NCBI GenBank assembly: GCA_905479325.1
Contig: CAJQLW010000013.1
Location: 1-64,000 of the forward strand
Source: an uncultured Flavobacteriales bacterium
GTDB lineage: Bacteria; Bacteroidota; Bacteroidia; Flavobacteriales_E; Vicingaceae
Reading direction: 5' to 3'
Length of the DNA stretch: 64,000 bases
Part shown: positions 45,794-55,547 of the stretch, one piece after another
How positions within the stretch are numbered: position 1 is the first letter of the stretch
Layout of the letters: each line of letters starts with the position of its first letter
Translations under genes and position numbers: made by a program
Notes under the pieces: generated by a model
Database searches by the model: none
Told to the model about the DNA's origin: nothing
What the model saw: the letters and a program-made list of their open reading frames with translations, nothing else

Positions 45794-47233
45794 ATGCAAC
45801 GAAAATTTATTAATAATCTCATATTCATTGTTTTTCTAAATATTTTAGTTAAACCTTTTTGGATTTTAGGAATTGATGTTGCAGTACAAAATAGAGTTGG
45901 AGCGGATGAATATGGGTTGTATTACTCTGTTTTTAGTTTTAGTATCCTTTTAAATATCATTCTCGACTTTGGAATAACCAACTATAACAACCGAAACATT
46001 GCCCAACATGCGCACATGTTAAGGCGCTACTTTTCAGGTATTTTTAATGTTAAACTAATTTTAGCAATGGTGTATATGCTCGCAACGCTATTGTTTGGTT
46101 TAATTGTGGGTTACGAGGGTCGCGTTTTTTGGTTGCTATTGATCTTGGGGGTAAATCAGGTTCTAGCTTCTATGATTTTGTATCTAAGATCCAATATATC
46201 TGGTTTGCACTTATTTAAAACAGAAGGGATTCTTTCTATTATGGACAGGGTATTTATGATTGTGCTTTGTAGTGTGTTGCTTTGGAGTAGCTCTTTTGGT
46301 GAAAATTTTGTAATTGAATGGTTTGTTTACGCTCAATTTTGGGCCTATTTAATAACTGGCTTGGTAGCGTTTGTTTTGGTTTATGGCCAAGCCAAATTTT
46401 TTAGAATGAAAATTGATTTGAAATTATTCCGGGTTATTCTAAAGCAAAGTCTGCCTTTTGCCTTGTTGGTGCTTTTAATGTCCTTCTATTATCGGTTGGA
46501 TGGAGTTATGATTGAACGAATGCTTCCCGATGGCAGGATGCAGGCGGGAATTTATGCCAAATCCTACAAATTGTTTGAAGGGTTTAACATGTTTGGTTAT
46601 TTGTTTGCCGGTTTGTTGCTACCTATTTTCTCGAGAATGATTAAGCTAAACGAATCAATTTCTAAATTGCTAAAAACAGCTTTCAACTTGGTTTTTATTC
46701 CCTCTGTGGCAGCGGCGGTAGTTTGTGTGCTGTATTCTCAAGAAATCATGGCCATTTTGTTTGAAGATCAAATTTTGGAGGCGGCGGAAATATTTCCTGT
46801 GCTTATGATTTCATTTGTAGGAATTGCCTTAACCTATATATATGGAACCTTGTTAACAGCAAATGGCAGTTTAAAACAATTAAACATTGTCTCGCTCATT
46901 GGAGTTGCTGTAAATTTCGGAACAAACTGGGTAGTTATTCCAAAATATGGAGCATATGGTGCCGCGGTTGCAACCTTAGCCACTCAGGCTTTTGTAATTT
47001 TTGCTCAAATTATTCTTACCAAAAAGATTTTCAAGCTACAGTATGAATTCTCGTTTATTTTAAAGCACAGTGCCATTGTTATTTTAGGAGTAGGTACAGC
47101 AATCTTTTCTAAAAATTATGTTTCAGATTTTAGAATTCACGGTATTTTAATTCTTGGATTTTTTGCTGTGTCTAGTATTTTATTTGGACTCATTAAAAAA
47201 GAAGATGTGTTGAAATTGCTAAAGAGGGGGTAG
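45794..47233 (+). CDS. Polysaccharide flippase (Wzx/MATE-like)
   Basis: 479 residues from the ATG at 45794; a TTG at 45767 is less likely. About 12-14 membrane helices with the polysaccharide biosynthesis layout. Residues such as YRLDGVMIERML near 246 and the lengthy helices match the Wzx/PST family. Moves lipid-linked glycan units across the inner membrane. Divergently transcribed from the methyltransferase-glycosyltransferase operon, which suggests a shared pathway. The glycan itself is unknown. Confidence 0.88.
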   Translation: MQRKFINNLIFIVFLNILVKPFWILGIDVAVQNRVGADEYGLYYSVFSFSILLNIILDFGITNYNNRNIAQHAHMLRRYFSGIFNVKLILAMVYMLATLLFGLIVGYEGRVFWLLLILGVNQVLASMILYLRSNISGLHLFKTEGILSIMDRVFMIVLCSVLLWSSSFGENFVIEWFVYAQFWAYLITGLVAFVLVYGQAKFFRMKIDLKLFRVILKQSLPFALLVLLMSFYYRLDGVMIERMLPDGRMQAGIYAKSYKLFEGFNMFGYLFAGLLLPIFSRMIKLNESISKLLKTAFNLVFIPSVAAAVVCVLYSQEIMAILFEDQILEAAEIFPVLMISFVGIALTYIYGTLLTANGSLKQLNIVSLIGVAVNFGTNWVVIPKYGAYGAAVATLATQAFVIFAQIILTKKIFKLQYEFSFILKHSAIVILGVGTAIFSKNYVSDFRIHGILILGFFAVSSILFGLIKKEDVLKLLKRG

Positions 47234-47238
47234 TTGAG

Positions 47239-47823
47239 TTAAACTCTTACCCATCTCTCAAATAGCCCTTTAATTCTAGCTTCATCCTTTTCGTTGAAGG
47301 TTAGGCTAATCAGCATTCCGTCCACCGTGTTTTCAATAGTAGAATCTAAATTGTTTTTATCGATAATGGGCAAAATCGTTCCCATTAAATCAAACCCAAT
47401 TTTAAATCTTAGGGTAGCTTGGGGCTTAACTTCAATAATTTCATTTTCTTGTAACGCAAGTGCGGCGCCCAACTTATAGGCTTGTATTAAGCCACCTACG
47501 CCCAATTTAGTTCCTCCAAAATAGCGCACAACTGCAATGTAAGTATTCGTTATTCCTGCTGAACGTATTTGACCTAAAATTGGCGCTCCTGCTGAATTTG
47601 CAGGTTCTCCGTCATCATTGGCAATGTAGTATTCTTGGTCTCCCGTTCCAACTAAAAAGGCGGAGCAAATGTGTCTTGCTTTTGGGTGTTCTTCTTTAAT
47701 TTTTTCCAAACACTCTTTTACCTCTTCCTTGCTATTAATGGGAAAGGCATAACCATAAAACTTGCTTCCTTTTTCTTTAAAAAAAGAAGTGCTTGTTTTC
47801 TTTATGGTTCTAAAGGTGCTCAT
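47239..47823 (-). CDS. YigZ/IMPACT-family protein
   Basis: 194 residues. The N-terminal UPF0029 domain has KGSKFYGYAFPI near residue 19, HPKARHICSAF near 45, DDGEPANSAGAPIL near 70 and VRYFGGTKLGVGGLIQAY near 99, all YigZ signatures. A ferredoxin-like C-terminal domain follows. Structural role in the cytoplasm is not well known; the homologues are linked to translation control (IMPACT) in eukaryotes. Its start overlaps the end of the DMT transporter by 4 bp. Confidence 0.92.
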   Translation of the reverse strand: MSTFRTIKKTSTSFFKEKGSKFYGYAFPINSKEEVKECLEKIKEEHPKARHICSAFLVGTGDQEYYIANDDGEPANSAGAPILGQIRSAGITNTYIAVVRYFGGTKLGVGGLIQAYKLGAALALQENEIIEVKPQATLRFKIGFDLMGTILPIIDKNNLDSTIENTVDGMLISLTFNEKDEARIKGLFERWVRV

Positions 47824-48692
47824 ACTGAGAAAATAATAAGGCTTAACGCTAGAAGAGAAACGAAGATGCCAATCTTGTTTTTGAGTGAAAATTGCTCTTT
47901 AAAAAGGAGCAAAGAGGCTAAGGCGGTGGCCAGTACAACACCCATGTTGTTAATCGGGAAAACCACTGAACTTTCTAGCGTAGTTTGATTGAAAATTTGA
48001 ATTAAGAAAAAGATAGATCCGTAATTAATTACTCCGAGAATGACACCTCCAATCAACGTGTTTTTACTAAAGCTCCGTTTTGATTTATCGATTAGCATTA
48101 CAACAACTCCAATTGTAAATGCGGTCAAAAAAGTCAAGGCCGGAAACAATTTTGCATCAAACGAATTGGTATTCAAATAAGCATCTTGGTTATACTTTAA
48201 AAAGGTATCAATGAAGCCTGAACCTAGAAATAAAATAACCGGGATTACAAGCAGCTTCTTGTCAATTTTGTGCCCTTCAACCTTAGTTTTATACGTGGAC
48301 AAATAAACACCCAACAGAGCAAGGGCAATTCCTATAATTTTGATTGCATTTACTTCATCTTGGTAATAGAAGATGGCAAAGCTCACAGGAATAATCAACG
48401 CCATTTTGTTGGCAATGGATGCTACTGAAGCTCCTAATTTTTGAGCTGTAACTGCCATAATGTTGAACAGAGAAATAAATACAACTCCCAAAAACAAACT
48501 ATTCATAAGCCAAGGAGCAGAGGCAATTTTTGTAAAAGAAGGAGTTTCTCCTAAGGTCGCAAAACCGGTAACCCCTGCAATAAAGTAGTTGATTACAATA
48601 GCAGTAAAGGTATTGACCTTAAATCGTTCAAAAGATTTGAAAATTATAAAAATAGCCGCAGAGCATAAAATGCTAAGAATTAAATAAATCAT
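47820..48692 (-). CDS. EamA/DMT-superfamily transporter
   Basis: 290 residues, ten predicted membrane helices in two EamA-like halves (about 1-140 and 150-290). Typical features include the repeated glycine- and Ala-rich helices such as IIGIALALLGVYLS. Substrate unknown; members move amino acids, nucleosides or other small metabolites. Lies between ribD and yigZ with 4-bp overlaps at both ends, so one transcript is likely. Confidence 0.85.
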   Translation of the reverse strand: MIYLILSILCSAAIFIIFKSFERFKVNTFTAIVINYFIAGVTGFATLGETPSFTKIASAPWLMNSLFLGVVFISLFNIMAVTAQKLGASVASIANKMALIIPVSFAIFYYQDEVNAIKIIGIALALLGVYLSTYKTKVEGHKIDKKLLVIPVILFLGSGFIDTFLKYNQDAYLNTNSFDAKLFPALTFLTAFTIGVVVMLIDKSKRSFSKNTLIGGVILGVINYGSIFFLIQIFNQTTLESSVVFPINNMGVVLATALASLLLFKEQFSLKNKIGIFVSLLALSLIIFSV

Positions 48693-49720
48693 AGGTTTCT
48701 TAGTACGGTTAGCTCGTCTGATTGAATGTGTTGATGATGAACAACTGTGCCGTTTATTTTAGGTGCTGCAATGCCGTGCTTAAAAATAGCTTGTCCTTTG
48801 AAGATCCTTGCTTCGTCCCAAAGCGAAGCATGTATAAATTGTTCAAGTATGTTTGTTCCGCCTTCAACGATAAGAGATTGTAAATTTCTTTCGAAACAAA
48901 TTTTCGCAACCTGCTGCGCTAAATTTTCCCTAAAGTTTGAGGCAATGTATTCAACGTGCTCTTCTTTCTTTGATTTTTTCACGTTCAGCACAATGGTGGG
49001 TGCTTCCTTCGAATAAATAAGCGCTTCTTCAGGAATTGATAAATTTTCATCAACTACTATTCTAGTAGGGTTTTTACCCTCAACTTCTCTTGTTGTTAGT
49101 TCTGGATTGTCAACCAACGCTGTGGTTTTTCCAATTAAAATCGCAGCTTCTTCTGCGCGCCAGTTGTGCACCAGTTGCTTAGAAAGTGAACCAGTAATCC
49201 ACGTTTGTTCTTTTTTATTGTCAGTAATAAAGCCATCGGCACTTTGCGCCCATTTTAAAATAATATAGGGCCTCTTCTTTTCGTGAAAAGTAAAAAAACG
49301 TTGATTTACCGTTCGTCCTTCTTCTTCTAAAACTCCGGTTTCAACTTCAATTCCCGCGCGCTCAAGTTTCAAGATTCCGCTCCCATTCACTTCGTCAAAA
49401 GGGTCTTTGTTGCAAATAACTACCCTTTTAAAGTGATGGTGTATCAATAAATCGGCGCAAGGCGGAGTTTTGCCAGTATGCGAACAAGGCTCAAGTGTCA
49501 CGAATATGGTTGCATCTTTCAGTAATTTTTTGTCATGAACCGATGCAACAGCATTCACTTCGGCGTGGGGTTGACCGTATTTTCTGTGAAAACCTTCTCC
49601 AATAATTTTTCCTTGGTGCACAATTACAGCCCCAACTCTTGGATTTGGAGAGGTTTCAAACTTTCCTAGATTAGCCAATAGCAGCGCCCGTTGGATGTAA
49701 GTTTCATCGGATTTTTTCAC
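48689..49720 (-). CDS. ribD: Riboflavin biosynthesis bifunctional deaminase/reductase
   Basis: 343 residues starting from a GTG at 49720. The N-terminal deaminase domain has the zinc site H52-A-E54 and C79...C88 (EPCSHTGKTPPC). The C-terminal reductase domain (about 150-343) has QSADGFITD and a substrate-binding LIVEGGTNILEQF. Converts the pyrimidine intermediate of riboflavin synthesis in two steps. A TACTTTTG element ends 5 bp before the GTG, so the mRNA may be nearly leaderless. First gene of ribD-DMT-yigZ. Confidence 0.96.
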   Translation of the reverse strand: MKKSDETYIQRALLLANLGKFETSPNPRVGAVIVHQGKIIGEGFHRKYGQPHAEVNAVASVHDKKLLKDATIFVTLEPCSHTGKTPPCADLLIHHHFKRVVICNKDPFDEVNGSGILKLERAGIEVETGVLEEEGRTVNQRFFTFHEKKRPYIILKWAQSADGFITDNKKEQTWITGSLSKQLVHNWRAEEAAILIGKTTALVDNPELTTREVEGKNPTRIVVDENLSIPEEALIYSKEAPTIVLNVKKSKKEEHVEYIASNFRENLAQQVAKICFERNLQSLIVEGGTNILEQFIHASLWDEARIFKGQAIFKHGIAAPKINGTVVHHQHIQSDELTVLRNL

Positions 49721-49725
49721 AGTAC

Positions 49726-49733
49726 CAAAAGTA
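49726..49733 (-). promoter_or_regulatory. -7 promoter element close to the ribD start
   Basis: TACTTTTG on the minus strand, 5 bp before the GTG at 49720. It lies in the 57-bp divergent gap with prmC. Confidence 0.55.
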
Positions 49734-49777
49734 GATAATTTGATAACTTCACAGAATTATATAAGCGTATTCTTTCT

Positions 49778-50620
49778 ATGACAATAGCCGAGTTTTCAAA
49801 CCATTTTAAGTTAGATTTTCAAAATCAATTCAACGAAAGTGAACTCAAAAACCACCTTTCTATACTATTTGATTTTTATTTAGGCTATAATCGTGCGCAG
49901 GTGGTCATGAATGCGCAAGAGTCTATTGCTAAAGAAAAACTTGTGCAGTTGAGCTCGGCAATGGAAGAATTGAAGCTGAACAAACCGATTGACTATATTA
50001 TTAATCAGAGCATTTTTTATGGGCGGGAGTTTTTTGTGGATGAATCAGTGCTTGTTCCGCGAAGCGAGACAGAAGAATTGGTGCAATGGATTTTAGAGCG
50101 AGAAGAAACCGAGGGTAAAAGTATTCTTGACATTGGAACGGGAAGCGGTTGTATTCCAATTACTTTATTTCTAGAAGGCCGTTTCTCTAAAGTTGATGCC
50201 ACTGAGGTTTCTGAAAAAGCCGTGCAAACGGCAATAAAAAATGCGAGGTTGCTAGAAGCCGAAGTAAGGATTGATGTGCACGATATTTTGACTGAAATTC
50301 CGAATCAATTGTATGACATTGTGGTGAGTAATCCGCCTTATGTGAAACGAGAGGAATTGGAAGGCTTAGATAAAAACGTAATTGAATACGAACCTGTTAT
50401 TGCTTTAGCGCCCGAAAGTGACGACCCGCTGTTATTTTATAAACGAATGATTGTAATTGCGCCGCAAATGATTAAACCAAAAGGGATTCTTTATTGGGAA
50501 ATTCACGAAGATTTAGGCAAAGAATGTGTTGAATTGCTAGAAAACGGTGGGTTTGAACAAGTAGAATTACGGGAAGATATTTACGGTAGAGATCGAATGG
50601 TGAGAGGGGTTTTAGCTTAA
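49778..50620 (+). CDS. prmC: Release factor glutamine N5-methyltransferase
   Basis: 280 residues. Methylates the GGQ glutamine of peptide-chain release factors. SAM motif ILDIGTGSGCIPI near residue 117 and the catalytic NPPY (VVSNPPYVKREE) near 188. The N-terminal helical domain (about 1-80) is present; VPRSETEELVQW is a PrmC signature. Divergent from ribD and convergent, with 4-bp overlap, to the TMTC-like gene. Confidence 0.96.
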   Translation: MTIAEFSNHFKLDFQNQFNESELKNHLSILFDFYLGYNRAQVVMNAQESIAKEKLVQLSSAMEELKLNKPIDYIINQSIFYGREFFVDESVLVPRSETEELVQWILEREETEGKSILDIGTGSGCIPITLFLEGRFSKVDATEVSEKAVQTAIKNARLLEAEVRIDVHDILTEIPNQLYDIVVSNPPYVKREELEGLDKNVIEYEPVIALAPESDDPLLFYKRMIVIAPQMIKPKGILYWEIHEDLGKECVELLENGGFEQVELREDIYGRDRMVRGVLA

Positions 50621-52350
50621 TTGCAATTCTGGTTGTATGTTTTTCTTGCATTCGCTTCGCCTAAGTTGGCAGCTTTTAAAAAAGCACTGCAGGCGGCGTT
50701 TTTGTTTCCTATGTTTTGTTCAATTATTCCTTCTAAAAAATAGGCTCGGGCATACCTTGGGTTAATTTGTTGAGCTTTTTTGAGGTCTTGTTGTGCTAAT
50801 GTTACCTTTTGTATTTTCAGGTATGCAAAGGCTCTGTTGGTGTATGAATCTGCTCGAGGATCAAGTTTAATGCTTTCAGAATAATCAGAAATGGCTTCGT
50901 TTAAGCGGTTGAGATTAGAGAATTCATTCGCTCGATTAAAGTACGCATCAGCATGTGGTCTTAAGCGTATTGCTGTGTCAAAATCTTTTATGGCAGCACT
51001 TGAATTTCCGGCTTGAGCGTACAAGTTGCCTCTGTTGGAATAGGCGTCAGCATAGTTGGGTTGAATTTGTATGGCTTGGTTAAAATAATTGAATGCTTGC
51101 TGACTTTGATTTTGTTTTAGAGCGAAAGAGCCTAAGTTATTGTAGGCCTGAGATACGGTAGGGTGCGTTTCAATCACAGATTCCCATAATGTTTGGTCGT
51201 TCTGCCATATTTGAACGCGTTGAAAAGAAGTGGTGGTTAAAATAAAAATTGGGATTACAGCTGCTACTAAAAGGTTAGATTCTTTTACCTTCTGTAGTGC
51301 CGATCCTAAAATGAGCAACAACCCAAATAGAGGTAAGTAAATGTAACGGTCGGTGGTTATTTGGTTGCCAAACGGTACAAATTGAAGCACTAAAAATATG
51401 GTTATGATGAACCAGAAAGAACCAAAAATAATCAGTTTTTTGTTTCTAACCTTAAAAAGTCCTAAAGCGATGACTATAAGGAGAATGGGGCTGAGGTAAA
51501 ACAGAGAAGGCAAGTGACCATCGGTTAATTCAGGGTAGGGGTAAAATGCAGAAAGTGGGTACGGAAGGAGAAATTTAATGGGATAAAAAAGAAAAGAATT
51601 AGACACCAAGAAAACTCGATCTATTGAACTAAAAGCCGCGCTTAAGTCTGATAAGTGCCCCGCAGTTTCTCTCCCCAATAGAGTGACAATTCCAAAAATG
51701 AGCGATATAAGTAGAAACGGAATTTTTTGAAAGAAGAGTTTTAATTCAAATTTCGCCGAGCTGAAATAATCATAAGCAAATAGAACAATTGGGAAAATAA
51801 CCGCCGCCGATTTAGACAGGCAAGACAAAATAAACAAGACCAAACAGTAGGTCCAAAATTTAATATTTCCTTCATTTTTATACCGGATGTAAAACCAAAA
51901 TGCGAGCAAAAAAAAGAACGAAAAAAGCAAGTTGCTAAATGCTGAAACCCAAGCGACACTTTCTACCTGCATGGGATGTATTACAAAAACAGCAGTTAAC
52001 ACAACGGGAAGGTTATTTGACTTTAGGAAACTTCGTAACAATTTAAAAACGAGAAAGCTGTTTATAATGTGAAGCAAAAGAGACAAGCCATGAAAGGCTG
52101 TCGGCTTCATTCCAAAAAATGTATTTGTTGCGGCGTAAATTATTGTAGTAACTGGTTGATACATTCCCACAAAGTAGGTGGTGAATATTCCTTTTATTGA
52201 TTCGAAATTTAGCGAACGCACGAAAGGGTTTTCAACCACTTGAACATGGTCGTCGAGGTAGGTGAATGAATTGCTTAAGCCTGGCACGTAAACCACGCAA
52301 GCTAATACGATAATTGCTAACCAATAACGCGCGTTTTTACTCCATTCCAT
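50617..52350 (-). CDS. TMTC-like GT-C membrane protein with C-terminal TPRs
   Basis: 577 residues. About ten membrane helices (to about 380) are followed by a TPR array (about 385-577, with NNLGSFALKQNQ, NRGNLYAQAGNSSAAIKDFDTAIRL-type repeats). The first periplasmic loop starts YLDDHVQV with D33-D34, the acidic motif of GT-C glycosyltransferases; the overall plan matches the TMTC group of O-mannosyltransferases (family PMT/DUF1736). Likely adds a sugar to an exported protein or lipid from a polyprenyl donor. Encoded 9 bp after a TPR histidine kinase, in the fbp operon. Confidence 0.8.
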   Translation of the reverse strand: MEWSKNARYWLAIIVLACVVYVPGLSNSFTYLDDHVQVVENPFVRSLNFESIKGIFTTYFVGMYQPVTTIIYAATNTFFGMKPTAFHGLSLLLHIINSFLVFKLLRSFLKSNNLPVVLTAVFVIHPMQVESVAWVSAFSNLLFSFFFLLAFWFYIRYKNEGNIKFWTYCLVLFILSCLSKSAAVIFPIVLFAYDYFSSAKFELKLFFQKIPFLLISLIFGIVTLLGRETAGHLSDLSAAFSSIDRVFLVSNSFLFYPIKFLLPYPLSAFYPYPELTDGHLPSLFYLSPILLIVIALGLFKVRNKKLIIFGSFWFIITIFLVLQFVPFGNQITTDRYIYLPLFGLLLILGSALQKVKESNLLVAAVIPIFILTTTSFQRVQIWQNDQTLWESVIETHPTVSQAYNNLGSFALKQNQSQQAFNYFNQAIQIQPNYADAYSNRGNLYAQAGNSSAAIKDFDTAIRLRPHADAYFNRANEFSNLNRLNEAISDYSESIKLDPRADSYTNRAFAYLKIQKVTLAQQDLKKAQQINPRYARAYFLEGIIEQNIGNKNAACSAFLKAANLGEANARKTYNQNCN

Positions 52351-52359
52351 ACTATAATA

Positions 52360-54423
52360 TTACGAAATAGACCTCCACTTTATGAAGTACTGTACTCCAT
52401 TTTCATTTGTACACTCCATTTCCGCATCAAGCTGAAGTACCAGAGTATCGATCAGCAGGAAACCAAATGAATCTTGTTTTTTTACCTTATCTTCAGATTC
52501 AAAGCCAATTCCATTGTCAGCTATTTGTAAATGAATAAAATCGCCTTTTTTACGCAAGGAGATACTTATTTTCCCTTTTGTGCCCTTTGGGAAAGCGTGT
52601 TTTAAGGTATTTGAAACAATTTCGTTAATCAGCAAACCACAAGGAATAGATTCATCTAAATTTAAATTGATTTTTTCTAAATCCATATTGGCCTTTATTT
52701 TAAGTCGGTCAACTTGATAGGTTTCTATTAGTTGGTTCACCAAAACCTCAATGTATTCGCTAAATGGAGCTTCAATGCCGTCGGTTTTTTTATAAAGACT
52801 TTCATGAATTAATGACATTGAATTAATTCTGCTTTTACAGTCGGTAATAACTTTTTGAACTCTATCATCTGAAATGTATTCAGTTTGGAGGCTCAACATG
52901 CTGGAAATTACCTGTAAGTTATTTTTAACCCGATGATGAATTTCATTAAGTAGTGACTCTTTCTTTCTTAGTTCTCTTTCTACCTCTAGTTGTTTGTTTG
53001 CTAGCTTTACTGAAAGGATTCTGTTTTTGTACAAGAATACACTAACTAGAATTAATAAAAGTAGGGCAAAAGAGGCTACCAAAATAGCTACAATAAGTTG
53101 TTGTTCCTTTTTGGAACTAATCTGTTCTTGAATTGCTGTTTTTTCCTTTTCTAGTAACAATTCAAATTCCACCTGTTCAATGTGGTACTGGTGCTTTTTA
53201 GCATACTCTTTCAGAACTTTAGGGTCCAAGTCTAAGCTGTCTTCAAATTGATTGTAAATCTTTAAATAGTGGAAACTGCTATCAATACGCCCGAGTGCTT
53301 CATAAATGTTTGATAATTGCTCTGAGGCACTTTTTAAGCTTTCAAAGTGTTGGATAGAGTCAGCTATTGAATAGGCTTTATTAGCAGCTAGGAGTGACTT
53401 CTCCATATAATTTTTTCGTTGAAATATTTTCGATTGAATTAAAAACCCTTCGGAAACTCCCGCAGCATATTTCGTTTTTCTATTAGCTTTGATTGCTAGT
53501 TTATTGTAGTAGGTTGCGCTATCGTATTTCTCAATACCTAAGTAACCTTCGCTTAAAAAAAGGTATGAATTTGCTGCTTTTATATCACTGTTGTTCAGGT
53601 TAAAGTATTTTATTGCACGAAGCTGTTGATTAATACTAGTACGATATTTCTTTAACTCTAAGTTTACTAAACCAATGTTAGAAAGAGCAATATTAACTCC
53701 ACGAGTATCATCATGGGATTCAAAGCCTGCCAACGCAAGTTCATAGTACTGCATTGACTGGTCAAAATCTTCTAAAAAATAGAAAATGTTTCCTACCTGC
53801 AGGTAGCTCATCGCCAGCTTTCCTTTATTTTGTGCTGTTTTAAAAATCTCCAACGCCTTAAAAGTCCACTTTAAGGCTTCTTCATAATCTCCTTTTGCGT
53901 AATAAATACCTGACTTGTTAATGGTCAGGTTTCCTGCTTCATCATTGTTGCCTAACGTTTCGTGTAAATCAAGTGCTTGGTCGATGTGGTAATGACTGCT
54001 GTCATATTCAAAACTATGAAAGTAGTGGGGAGCCATTAATTGGTGCAAAACAGCTTTATTTTCAAGCTCATTATTTTTATTTGACTCTTTAATTCTCTTT
54101 GCAAGAAAGTTTTTGGCAATGTTGTATTGAAACGACTTTTTTAAAAATAAACTGTACGTTTTAACTACTTTTTTATAATCACCCGTATTAAGTTTATTTA
54201 AAGGTAGTTGTCTGAACTGTTTTGATGCAAAATTATAATTCAGCGTATCGCCATTTTGGTAATGAAATTCAAGTGTTTTTTGCCAGCCGTTTGCTTGTTT
54301 AATTAATTCTTCTGATTGCACCAACTCTGTTAAACTATCAGGTATTAATTCCTGAGAAAGTAGAGTTTGCTGAAAAAATAAACAAAAAAGAAAGCCAATA
54401 AAAAAAGACTTAGAATGTTTCAT
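52360..54423 (-). CDS. TPR-containing sensor histidine kinase (HisKA_2 type)
   Basis: 687 residues. A signal peptide (1-23) leads to a periplasmic TPR region (about 75-400). One membrane helix follows (about 438-462). The cytoplasmic part has the HisKA_2 phospho-acceptor EIHHRVKNNLQVISSMLS (His about 496-497) and a HATPase domain with N-box LLINEIVSNTLKHAFP near 601 and G-box IADNGIGF near 635. Such kinases are common in Bacteroidota; no partner response regulator is adjacent. It is 9 bp downstream of fbp and 9 bp ahead of the TMTC-like gene. The signal sensed is unknown. Confidence 0.9.
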   Translation of the reverse strand: MKHSKSFFIGFLFCLFFQQTLLSQELIPDSLTELVQSEELIKQANGWQKTLEFHYQNGDTLNYNFASKQFRQLPLNKLNTGDYKKVVKTYSLFLKKSFQYNIAKNFLAKRIKESNKNNELENKAVLHQLMAPHYFHSFEYDSSHYHIDQALDLHETLGNNDEAGNLTINKSGIYYAKGDYEEALKWTFKALEIFKTAQNKGKLAMSYLQVGNIFYFLEDFDQSMQYYELALAGFESHDDTRGVNIALSNIGLVNLELKKYRTSINQQLRAIKYFNLNNSDIKAANSYLFLSEGYLGIEKYDSATYYNKLAIKANRKTKYAAGVSEGFLIQSKIFQRKNYMEKSLLAANKAYSIADSIQHFESLKSASEQLSNIYEALGRIDSSFHYLKIYNQFEDSLDLDPKVLKEYAKKHQYHIEQVEFELLLEKEKTAIQEQISSKKEQQLIVAILVASFALLLLILVSVFLYKNRILSVKLANKQLEVERELRKKESLLNEIHHRVKNNLQVISSMLSLQTEYISDDRVQKVITDCKSRINSMSLIHESLYKKTDGIEAPFSEYIEVLVNQLIETYQVDRLKIKANMDLEKINLNLDESIPCGLLINEIVSNTLKHAFPKGTKGKISISLRKKGDFIHLQIADNGIGFESEDKVKKQDSFGFLLIDTLVLQLDAEMECTNENGVQYFIKWRSIS

Positions 54424-54432
54424 TCTACCGCT

Positions 54433-55431
54433 CTAATTATAAAATTCTAATAGTTTCTCAACCATTTTTTCAGAACCCATAATTGTTGGTACCCTTTGGT
54501 GTAGTTCAGTGGGTGTTACCTCCATTATTCTTTGAGTACCGGTATTTGCTGTGCCACCGGCTTGTTCCATTAAAAATGCCATAGGATTACATTCGTACAA
54601 CAAACGTAATTTACCATTGGGCGCTTTACTTGTTTCGGGGTAAATAAAAATTCCTCCCTTAATCATGTTCCTATGAAAGTCGGTTACCATTGAGCCAATG
54701 TAACGCGCAGAATAAGGTCTTTTCGTTTCTTTATCTATTTCTTTACAATAGTCAATGTAATTTTTTATTGCATCTGAACAATAGGCTAAATTCCCCTCAT
54801 TGATAGAGTAAATTTTTCCATTTTTCGGAATTGTTAGATTTGGATGTGATAAGCAAAATTCACCAATCGATGGGTCTAAAGTGAAGCCATTCACTCCATT
54901 GCCTGTAGTGTACACCAACATGGTAGAGGATCCATAAATTACGTAGCCTGCTGCTACTTGGTTTTCTCCTTTTTGTAAAAAGTCAGCCTCAGTGGCTAAA
55001 GTTCCCACTTCAGAAACTCTGCGGTAAATACTAAATATTGTCCCAATTGAAACATTCACATCAATGTTTGAAGAGCCATCGAGTGGGTCAAAAGCAACAA
55101 TGTATTTCCCGTTTTTAGAACGAAGACTGTCAAAAGCCAGAAAATCATCGTTTTCTTCCGAAGCAATTCCACATGCTTCACCCCCGTTTTTTAAGGCGGC
55201 AATAAATTGGTCGTCGGCAAAAACGTCCAACTTTTGTTGAGTTTCTCCTTGAATGTTCTCTTGGGTTGTAGCGCCTAAAATGTCAGCTAAGCCAGCTTTG
55301 TTTACCTCTCTATTCACAATTTTTGAGGCGATTACAATGTCATTTAACAATCTTGTCAATTCTCCACTTGCAAACGGAAAGTCATCTTGCTTTTCTATAA
55401 TAAACTCACTGAGTGTTTTAACTCCTGACAT
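54433..55431 (-). CDS. fbp: Fructose-1,6-bisphosphatase, class I
   Basis: 332 residues, usual class I size. Metal- and substrate-binding signature [24 protein letters not shown] near residue 114, and [22 protein letters not shown] near 242. Hydrolyses fructose 1,6-bisphosphate in gluconeogenesis. First gene of an operon with a histidine kinase and a TMTC-like protein. No clear TAnnTTTG element was found upstream. Confidence 0.97.
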   Translation of the reverse strand: MSGVKTLSEFIIEKQDDFPFASGELTRLLNDIVIASKIVNREVNKAGLADILGATTQENIQGETQQKLDVFADDQFIAALKNGGEACGIASEENDDFLAFDSLRSKNGKYIVAFDPLDGSSNIDVNVSIGTIFSIYRRVSEVGTLATEADFLQKGENQVAAGYVIYGSSTMLVYTTGNGVNGFTLDPSIGEFCLSHPNLTIPKNGKIYSINEGNLAYCSDAIKNYIDYCKEIDKETKRPYSARYIGSMVTDFHRNMIKGGIFIYPETSKAPNGKLRLLYECNPMAFLMEQAGGTANTGTQRIMEVTPTELHQRVPTIMGSEKMVEKLLEFYN

Positions 55432-55528
55432 GGCGATTTTGATTTAGTTATCTTAAAGGCGACAAATATCGTAAAATTCAAAGGTTTACTAAACTGCAAA
55501 AATTCAGATGATTTCAATGTTCAATCAC

Positions 55529-55536
55529 TAAATTTG
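55529..55536 (+). promoter_or_regulatory. -7 promoter element of the GNAT/aspartokinase operon
   Basis: TAAATTTG, 11 bp before the ATG at 55548. Confidence 0.55.
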
Positions 55537-55547
55537 CACTAAAAATC

